A stretch of 7,663 bases of DNA from VGEM01 sp033764265. Its GTDB lineage: Bacteria; Pseudomonadota; Alphaproteobacteria; Rhodospirillales; Rhodospirillaceae. Every line of letters begins with the position of its first letter. Position 1 is the stretch's first letter. The DNA lies in NCBI GenBank assembly GCA_033764265.1, contig JANRJB010000013.1, positions 1 through 7,663 on the forward strand. The letters are read 5' to 3'. Under the pieces are notes generated by a model. It saw nothing but the letters and a program-made list of their open reading frames with translations, was not told the DNA's origin and made no database searches. The position numbers and the translations under genes are program-made. This document shows positions 1 to 4,831 of this stretch, piece by piece.

Positions 1-1089
1 GTGGCGCACGACTTCAACAATTTGTTGACCGTGATTCTCGGCAACGCCGAGGCTTGCCGCGCCGAAATGGCATTGAATCGGCAGGCGCGCGAGCACCTCG
101 ACTTGATACTACTGGCCGGCCAAAAGGGGGCGGACCTGACACAGCGGCTGCTGTCGTTCGCCCGCCAGCAACAACTCTCGCCACGATCCTTCGACCTGAA
201 CGGGCGCGTGCGGGAGTTCGTCAAGCTGGTGAGCCGCACCGTCGAGGAGAACATCGAGATCGGCGTATCGCTGTCGGATGGCCTGGAGCCGGTGCGGGCC
301 GACCCCGGTGAGCTCGACACCGCCCTGCTTAATCTCGTGGTCAATGCCCGTCACGCGATGACTCAAGGGGGCAAAATCACCATTGAAACGGGCCGCGCTG
401 CATTCGACGAAAATACTGCATCTCAAGAACCGGGCGTGATGCCGGGCCACTATGCCACCGTCGCGGTGAGCGACACCGGAATCGGCATGTCGGAAGATGT
501 CGTTCGTCGCGCGTTCGAGCCGTTCTTCACAACGAAGCCACAGGGTAAGGGATCGGGACTCGGCCTCAGCATGGTGTTCGGTTTCGCCAAGCAGTCGGGC
601 GGTCACGCCGAGATCAAGAGCGCGGTCGGGCGCGGCACGACGGTCAGGCTCTACCTGCCCTTTGCCTCGACGCGTGACAAGTTCGAAGCCGACACCAGCG
701 AGGCAGAAGCGGCCGCGCCCCGGGGCGGTCGGATTCTGGTGGTGGAAGACAACGACTTCGTTAGACAGACGGTGACCTTCCAATTGGAGCGGCTAGGTTA
801 CACCGTCACCGGCGCGCCGACCGCAGCGGCGGCCCTCGACATCCTGCGCCAGGATGCCGGCTTGGACCTGGTGCTGTCCGACATGGTCATGCCGGGTGGC
901 CTGAGCGGCGCCGACCTGTTGCGCGAGGTCACCGAACATTATCCCGGGATTAAGGTCGTGCTGATGTCGGGGTATGCCGGCGCCGAACTGCGCGACCAGA
1001 TCAGGTCCATCGGCGATGCGCCGCTATTGCAGAAGCCAGTGTCGTCGAAGGTGTTGGCGCGCGCGATCGAACACGTCCTCAGCGCCTGA
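1..1089 (+). CDS. Hybrid sensor histidine kinase/response regulator, 3' part (5' end outside window)
   Basis: C-terminal part of a hybrid two-component kinase. The frame is open from base 1, and its first codon (GTG) falls inside the H-box, so the true start and any sensor domain lie upstream. Residues counted from base 1: H-box AHDFNN with phospho-accepting His3; N-box Asn115 (NLVVNARHAM); G1 box DTGIG at 158-162; F-box FEPFFTTKP at 172-180; G2 box GKGSGLGLS at 182-190. After a linker rich in Ala and Glu (about 225-240) comes a receiver domain: acidic pair Glu249/Asp250, phospho-accepting Asp294 (LSDMVMP), Ser323 and Lys345 (QKP). All expected catalytic residues are present. Family knowledge: such proteins autophosphorylate on His and pass the phosphate to their own Asp and on to a partner. 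No separate output domain, HPt or response regulator is visible here, so signal and target are unknown. The C-terminus is complete (TGA). Confidence 0.95.
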   Translation: MAHDFNNLLTVILGNAEACRAEMALNRQAREHLDLILLAGQKGADLTQRLLSFARQQQLSPRSFDLNGRVREFVKLVSRTVEENIEIGVSLSDGLEPVRADPGELDTALLNLVVNARHAMTQGGKITIETGRAAFDENTASQEPGVMPGHYATVAVSDTGIGMSEDVVRRAFEPFFTTKPQGKGSGLGLSMVFGFAKQSGGHAEIKSAVGRGTTVRLYLPFASTRDKFEADTSEAEAAAPRGGRILVVEDNDFVRQTVTFQLERLGYTVTGAPTAAAALDILRQDAGLDLVLSDMVMPGGLSGADLLREVTEHYPGIKVVLMSGYAGAELRDQIRSIGDAPLLQKPVSSKVLARAIEHVLSA

Positions 1090-1217
1090 ACTTGGCCGGG
1101 GCTAACCTTGCCAACGCGAGCAGCTTGTCGGTGATCGTCGCGGCCCGCGTGCTTTTCAATCGCAATGTCAACACCTCCTCGGCGGAAACCGCTAAGCTGA
1201 CGGTCTAGAATCCGCGA

Positions 1218-1583
1218 ATGGCTCCTATGTCCACGTCTTCTGGTCTCGCCCCGGCCTCCACGATCGCCGCGCCGGCGGTGGCGCTGAAGGCGGGCCTGGG
1301 CCTGGCTCGCTCGCGCTGGTGATGGTGGCCGCGGCCTTCGGACTGGCCGCCGGGTCCGAGGTCGACCTGGTTCCGTACCTGACCGCGCTACTTCGGCCTG
1401 AAAGCCTACGGCAAGATCTACGGCTCGGTGTTCGTGCTGTTCTACGCCGGAGTCGGCGCCGGGCCGTTGTTCGTGGGCTGGATGTACGACCTGAACGGCG
1501 ACTACGTCGCTGCCCTTCTGGTGGCGATCCCGGTGCTGGCCGCCGGCGCGGCGCTGATCGCCAGCCTGGCCCGCACGCCGTAG
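1218..1583 (+). pseudogene. Decayed C-terminal fragment of an MFS transporter
   Basis: Remnant of a major facilitator permease. Two frames together give one continuous MFS-like sequence. The frame of 1310-1387 reads FGLAAGSEVDLVPYLTA, and the frame of 1386-1583 continues as RYFGLKAYGKIYGSVFVLF, then AGVGAGPLFVGWMYDLNGD and a final hydrophobic helix ending at TAG (1581-1583). This matches the motif around helices 10-11 of MFS permeases (GAEVDL..YL..RYFGL..YG.IYG). The frame opened at ATG 1218 stops at TGA 1320-1322. A +2 shift near 1308 (an extra 'cg' in ctggctcgctcgcgctgg) and a -2 shift near 1386 (gcgc where gcgcgc is expected) would restore it. Only about 120 codons remain of the usual 400-450, and no ribosome-binding site precedes 1218. 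The left boundary is uncertain, since residues before about 1281 are not clearly MFS. Sequencing errors could explain the shifts but not the missing N-terminal two-thirds. Confidence 0.75.
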
Positions 1584-1697
1584 CGCCGCGTTTCCGGCAA
1601 GCCGACGAAGACGGCGGTGTTGAAGGCGACGCCGCGGCTGTTGAACAGGTCGGAATCGCCTTAAGCTGCGCGCCCGCGCCCGGTTCAGGAATTGGTC

Positions 1698-2141
1698 ATG
1701 GCACTCCATCGCATTGCAACGTTGATGCTGAGCTTGACGCTCGTCGCCGGCGGCGCGGCGCGGGCCGAGAGCGAAACGGGTGCGGCTTCCCCGCAGGTCT
1801 CGCCCAAGCCCGGCTACATGGTGGTGATCGGCGTCGGCGTCGACCCGTCGAGGATGGGCGCCTATGCCGCCGCGGCCGTGCCGCTCTTGCTGAAGTACCG
1901 GGGCCGGTTGTTGTTCGCCACCGATGAAGGCCGCACCGAGGTGCTGGAGGGCGGGCCGTTCCCAGGCTCGGTGCGGGTGTTCGAGTTTCCCAGCCTGCAA
2001 AGCGCGCGCGATTTCTATTACTCGGCGGAGTATCAGGCCGCGATCCCGCTGCGCGCCGGCAACGGCAAGCTGGACGTGATCGTGTCGGACGCGTTCGTGC
2101 CCGACCCCAAGTGGTTCGCCGCGCCGCCCGCGGCGCGGTAG
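1698..2141 (+). CDS. Secreted DUF1330-family protein
   Basis: Predicted 147-residue exported protein. The N-terminus MALHRIATLMLSLTLVAGGA followed by ARA at 21-23 is a typical Sec signal peptide with cleavage after Ala23. Residues about 38-133 resemble the DUF1330 dimeric alpha/beta-barrel fold: a first strand YMVVIGVGVDP, a helix, YRGRLLFATDEG at 67-78, EVLEGGPFPGSVRVFEFPS at 81-99, then SARDFYYSAEYQAAIPLR. A short tail ending VPDPKWFAAPPAAR follows. The start is ATG 1698 because AGGA (1687-1690) sits 7 nt upstream; the in-frame TTG at 1692 would be only 1 nt from that site. DUF1330 proteins have no agreed function and are usually short cytoplasmic proteins of about 95 residues, so the signal peptide is noteworthy. 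It follows the MFS remnant by 114 bp and no clear promoter was seen between them. The family call is from pattern recognition; the export signal is clear. Confidence 0.85.
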   Translation: MALHRIATLMLSLTLVAGGAARAESETGAASPQVSPKPGYMVVIGVGVDPSRMGAYAAAAVPLLLKYRGRLLFATDEGRTEVLEGGPFPGSVRVFEFPSLQSARDFYYSAEYQAAIPLRAGNGKLDVIVSDAFVPDPKWFAAPPAAR

Positions 2142-2149
2142 CCGGCCGT

Positions 2150-2167
2150 GGCCGTCAGCGGACGGTC
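2150..2167. terminator. GC-rich hairpin at convergent gene junction, possible bidirectional terminator
   Basis: The arms GGCCGTC (2150-2156) and GACGGTC (2161-2167) enclose the loop AGCG, giving a 7-bp stem with one G-U pair; GCCGG at 2141-2145 and CCGGC at 2167-2171 could form an alternative outer stem. The hairpin lies between the stop of the DUF1330 gene (2141) and the stop of the convergent small gene (2183), where a shared terminator is expected. There is no T-run on either strand, so it is not a classical intrinsic terminator and may be chance pairing in GC-rich DNA. Confidence 0.35.
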
Positions 2168-2182
2168 CGGCAGCCGGCGCGC

Positions 2183-2458
2183 CTAGCGCGGCGGATCGTT
2201 CGGGAAGCGCGCGCGAAACGCAACGCAGTCGGACTTTTCGTCGAAGGTCAGCAGATAGGCCGCCCGCGCGTGACCGACACGCTCGTTTTCCAGCCGCAGG
2301 GTCCACCGCCCCTTGGCATGCCGTTTCAGCCAGTGCTCGATGTCGGAGAACTGGCCGGCAACCACGATGCGGGCGACAAATCCGACCGGTTCCGCACCGT
2401 TCACGGGCGCGCCTGGCGCGGGCGCTCCGGGACGCAGGCGATCAGGCGCCAATGGCAT
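2183..2458 (-). CDS. Small hypothetical protein
   Basis: Open frame of 91 residues that I do not recognise as a named family. Residues 1-20 are Pro/Ala/Gly-rich and probably disordered or untranslated. The part from about Gly26 looks like a compact folded domain: FVARIVVAGQFSDIEHWLKR, then KGRWTLRLENERVG, then AAYLLTFDEKSDCVAFRARF, with alternating strand and helix character. There is no signal peptide or membrane segment, so it is probably cytoplasmic. ATG 2456-2458 has only a weak GGA upstream; GTG at 2402-2404 (residue 19) is an alternative start that would remove most of the low-complexity N-terminus. It is on the same strand as, and 133 bp downstream of, the phosphatase genes, and converges with the DUF1330 gene. 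Its amino-acid composition is more protein-like than that of the overlapping frames, which are rich in Arg and Pro. Confidence 0.6.
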   Translation of the reverse strand: MPLAPDRLRPGAPAPGAPVNGAEPVGFVARIVVAGQFSDIEHWLKRHAKGRWTLRLENERVGHARAAYLLTFDEKSDCVAFRARFPNDPPR

Positions 2459-2556
2459 GGGCTGGGTCCGATGGTGTGATGTCGAGGGGTGGAGTACGTG
2501 TTCTCAAGGCGCGTGTATAGGGCTTTACCGTCGCCGGAACAAGGGCGCTGGCCGCG

Positions 2557-2574
2557 ATGTTCACGGCCGAACAT
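2557..2574. repeat. Short perfect inverted repeat downstream of the phosphatase operon
   Basis: ATGTTC (2557-2562) and GAACAT (2569-2574) form a perfect 6-bp dyad around a 6-nt centre, 17 bp past the stop of the second phosphatase gene as that gene is read. It could be an mRNA 3'-end hairpin or a small operator ahead of the hypothetical gene. No T-run follows on the - strand, so a rho-independent terminator is doubtful. The rest of 2459-2591 shows nothing else clear. Confidence 0.3.
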
Positions 2575-2591
2575 GGCATCGTTGCGCGCCG

Positions 2592-3689
2592 TTACTCCAG
2601 ATACAACTGCCGCAGCCGCGTCAGGCCGGCGGCATCGACGCCCAGTTCGCGCGCGAGGAACCCTTCGACCGACCCGTAATCGCGCTCGAACAGCAAGAGC
2701 GTTTCGGTCACCAGCGCCTCGCCCTTGGCGTTGACCAGGGGCCGCGGCGCGAACGGGTCTTTTCCGGTCTCGGCGGCGGCGGCGATCCGCATCGCCTGGA
2801 AGCGCGCGACGATGTTGCGTTCGGCCAGCGCCGGATCGGCGGGCGCGTTCCATTCATTGGCCGGCGTGCGCAGGGTGGTGGACAGGTGGTAATCGGCGAT
2901 GATGGTTTCCCGCGGCACGCCGAGCGCGGTAAGGATCAGGGCCGCGGCCACGCCGGTGCGGTCCTGCCCGGCCGAGCAGTTGACCGAGAGCGGCGCCTCG
3001 CCGGCGAGCAAGGCCGCGAACATGGCGCGGTACGTATCACGCAGCATGGTCGGAAACTGCTCGTAAGCCGTCTGGCCGCGACTGGCATCGGTCATCGCTG
3101 CCATCGGGTTGGCGGGGTTGGCCATCAGCGGTGCGAACAGGGGCTCGGCCGAGTAATCGGCCTCGATCCTGCGCGGGGCGGGCGTCGCGCGCCAGTCGGT
3201 GGGGGTCAGCTCGCGTTCCTCGTGGCTGCGCAGGTCGCACAGCACGCGGATACCGAGCCCGGCGAGGTAGTCGTAATCCGCGTCGGTCAACTGGCCCATG
3301 GCCCCGGAGCGGTACAGCAGGCCCCACTTGGTGGTCTTCCCGCCGGCAGCCGGATACCCGCCCAGGTCACGGAAATTGGAGCCGCCGTCGAGCGGCAGCA
3401 ACCGTTCGGCCACCCATGCGCCATCGTCGCCGGCGTCCAGAAAATAATAACTCCGGAGGCCGGGCACCGCGGCCAGGCGATGCACCCCGTCGGTATCGTC
3501 GTCGGACACCAGCGTGCGTTCTGAAGCCGGCGCGCTGGCGCGGTCGGCGACGAACACGTCCACGGGGACGGGCGCGCGCCAACGCAGCTCGATCTCGCGG
3601 CCTTCACGTCGGGCTTCAGCCGCGGTGATCTCGGCCAGCGCCGGGGCGGCACAGCATGCGACGGCGACGGCGACGGCGACGCGGATCAT
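2592..3689 (-). CDS. Exported PTP-like phosphatase, paralog 2 with variant P-loop (NCSAGQDRTG)
   Basis: Predicted 365-residue periplasmic or secreted phosphatase of the Y_phosphatase3 (LipA/MptpB-like) group. Signal peptide: MIRVAVAVAVACCAAPALA, cleavage after Ala19. An N-terminal beta-rich segment (about 21-100, Fn3-like by eye) contains SDDDTDGVH at 62-70. The catalytic domain opens with NFRDLGG (105-111) and has the P-loop at 237-246: Asn237-Cys238-Ser-Ala-Gly-Gln242-Asp243-Arg244-Thr-Gly. The nucleophile Cys and phosphate-binding Arg are kept. The usual His before Cys is Asn (codon AAC, 2979-2981) and the usual Lys is Gln. The C-terminus DYGSVEGFLARELGVDAA matches its neighbour, so the two genes are tandem paralogs. 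The start is ATG 3687-3689, chosen for its strong GGAGG site and good signal peptide; an in-frame GTG at 3716 is rejected. It lies 31 nt after the first phosphatase gene, probably in one operon. Activity may be altered, but the coherent reading frame and P-loop argue against a decayed gene. Confidence 0.9.
   Translation of the reverse strand: MIRVAVAVAVACCAAPALAEITAAEARREGREIELRWRAPVPVDVFVADRASAPASERTLVSDDDTDGVHRLAAVPGLRSYYFLDAGDDGAWVAERLLPLDGGSNFRDLGGYPAAGGKTTKWGLLYRSGAMGQLTDADYDYLAGLGIRVLCDLRSHEERELTPTDWRATPAPRRIEADYSAEPLFAPLMANPANPMAAMTDASRGQTAYEQFPTMLRDTYRAMFAALLAGEAPLSVNCSAGQDRTGVAAALILTALGVPRETIIADYHLSTTLRTPANEWNAPADPALAERNIVARFQAMRIAAAAETGKDPFAPRPLVNAKGEALVTETLLLFERDYGSVEGFLARELGVDAAGLTRLRQLYLE
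3658..3681. repeat. Four tandem copies of hexamer GCGACG within a signal-peptide region
   Basis: Four perfect GCGACG units on the + strand, read as alternating Val and Ala codons in the hydrophobic core of the signal peptide of phosphatase paralog 2 (VAVAVAVA). Gain or loss of a unit keeps the frame and changes the core length by two residues. A degenerate version lies at the equivalent place in the paralog (4754-4777). Confidence 0.8.
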
Positions 3690-3694
3690 GACGT

Positions 3695-3699
3695 CCTCC
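3695..3699 (-). promoter_or_regulatory. Strong ribosome-binding site of phosphatase paralog 2
   Basis: On the - strand GGAGG lies 5 nt before the ATG at 3687-3689. This fixes the start there and not at the in-frame GTG 3716, which would place the site inside the coding region and give a poor signal peptide (charged residues just before the hydrophobic core). Confidence 0.8.
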
Positions 3700-3720
3700 A
3701 CGGGGCGCGGATGCACCCGG

Positions 3721-4806
3721 TTATTCCAACAGGTGGGATTTCATTTGCGCGATTTCGGCGGCGTCGATGCCGAGGCGGCGATCGAGGTAGCCTTCGATCG
3801 AGCCGTAGTCGGCTTTGATGGCGGCGAAGGCGGCGTCGAGATAGGCGGGGTCGGCGCGCAACAGCACGGCCAACCCCTCGGCCGGAATGCCGGCCAGCAT
3901 GTTGGCCGCCGCCGCGCTGCCCTGACCACCCCCGCCCTGCGCGGCCGCCTGGGCGTACATCGCGGCCTGCTTGGCCGGATCGACCAACACTTCCGTCAGT
4001 TGGTAATCCTGGCGGACCGTGTCGTAGGGCACGCCAAGCGCGGTCAGCAGAAGCGCCGCGCCGAGTCCGGTGCGATCCTTGCCGGCGGTGCAGTGGAACA
4101 GGAGACCGCGCTCGCCGGCGGCCAAGCGCTCGAACATCGCCTGATAGTGCGGGGCCTGGCGTTCGGCCATCTCGCCGTAGCTGGCGATCAGGGCGGCGCG
4201 CATTCCGTCGGCGGTGCGCTCGACGTCGGCGAACGCCTGCATCGGATCGGTGACGCCGTCGGTCGGATCGAACCAGATCATGTCGGGGTCGCCGGCGCGC
4301 CAGGCGGTGGCGTCGCGGCGGCGTTCGTCGGGCAGGCGCAGGTCGCACACCACCGAGATGCCGAGATCGTCGATCACCGCGTAATCGGCGTCGGTGAGGC
4401 GCGACAACTGGTCGGCGCGGTAGATCTTGCCCCACTTGACGCGCTTGCCGTCGGCGGTGCGATAGCCGCCGAGGTCGCGGAAGTTCTTGGCGCCTTGCAG
4501 GGGCACGACGCGCTCGGCCACCCACAGCCCCGCGCCATCGGCGGTGGCCAGGTGAACGAACGCGCGCCCCTCGCCGGCCGGCAGCACGTGCACGCCGTCC
4601 GCGTCGTCGTCCGACACCAGGCGGCGTTCCGCGGCCGGCGCGTCGGGGCGCGCGGCCAACGACACGTCGACCGGGCCGGTCGCCGTCCAACGCACCTCCA
4701 GGCGGTCGCCCGTGCGGGTGACACCCGCCTCGTTCACCGCTGCCGTCGCGTGGTCGACGGCGACGGCGACGGCGACCGAAACGAGTGCAAAATGAATCGC
4801 GCGCAT
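3721..4806 (-). CDS. Exported PTP-like phosphatase, paralog 1 with canonical P-loop (HCTAGKDRTG)
   Basis: Predicted 361-residue phosphatase of the Y_phosphatase3 group, related to bacterial LipA/MptpB-type enzymes that use a Cys nucleophile on phosphotyrosine, phosphoserine or phosphoinositide substrates. The N-terminus (MRAIHFALVSVAVAVAVDHA, then TAA) is a signal peptide, so it should act in the periplasm or outside. A beta-rich segment (about 25-100) holds SDDDADGVH at 65-73. The catalytic domain shows NFRDLGG at 108-114, the strand VVCDLRLPDER at 152-162 and the complete P-loop at 238-247: His238, Cys239, Lys243, Asp244, Arg245. An Ala/Gly-rich insert at about 285-301 (AAAQGGGGQGSAAAA) has no clear counterpart in paralog 2. 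It ends in DYGSIEGYLDRRLGIDAA, shared with paralog 2. ATG 4804-4806 has GGAG 5 nt upstream and lies 25 nt past the receptor's stop, which supports co-transcription. The physiological substrate is unknown; a phosphorylated compound taken up by the receptor is inference. Confidence 0.95.
   Translation of the reverse strand: MRAIHFALVSVAVAVAVDHATAAVNEAGVTRTGDRLEVRWTATGPVDVSLAARPDAPAAERRLVSDDDADGVHVLPAGEGRAFVHLATADGAGLWVAERVVPLQGAKNFRDLGGYRTADGKRVKWGKIYRADQLSRLTDADYAVIDDLGISVVCDLRLPDERRRDATAWRAGDPDMIWFDPTDGVTDPMQAFADVERTADGMRAALIASYGEMAERQAPHYQAMFERLAAGERGLLFHCTAGKDRTGLGAALLLTALGVPYDTVRQDYQLTEVLVDPAKQAAMYAQAAAQGGGGQGSAAAANMLAGIPAEGLAVLLRADPAYLDAAFAAIKADYGSIEGYLDRRLGIDAAEIAQMKSHLLE
4754..4777. repeat. 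Degenerate hexamer repeat in the signal peptide of phosphatase paralog 1
   Basis: Four hexamer units related to GCGACG (tcgacg, gcgacg, gcgacg, gcgacc) encode the VAVAVAV core of the signal peptide. It is the same repeat, in the same functional place, as the tract at 3658-3681 in the neighbouring paralog, so it may predate the duplication or have been homogenised by recombination. Confidence 0.65.
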
Positions 4807-4831
4807 GGTGTCTCCGCGGTGTTTGTGGTGA

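Noticed and set aside
1079..1203. Short - strand frame reading EEVLTLRLKSTRAATITDKL
   Set aside because: Composition looks somewhat protein-like, but it is about 40 codons, overlaps the kinase stop, has no supported start and no recognised family.
1692..1697. TTG 1692 as the start of the DUF1330 protein
   Set aside because: It is only 1 nt from the AGGA site, whereas ATG 1698 has a 7-nt spacing.
1319..1927. + strand open frame of 202 codons starting in the MFS remnant
   Set aside because: Only its first part (to about 1387) is real MFS sequence. After that it runs out of frame with both the transporter remnant and the DUF1330 gene.
939..2306. Long - strand open frame (455 codons) opposite the kinase end, MFS remnant and DUF1330 gene
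   Set aside because: It spans three unrelated loci, has an Arg/Gln/His-rich product and no motif; it is a GC-bias shadow.
3690..3716. Upstream GTG start (3716) for phosphatase paralog 2
   Set aside because: The strong GGAGG site 5 nt before ATG 3689, and the signal peptide that begins there, fit far better.
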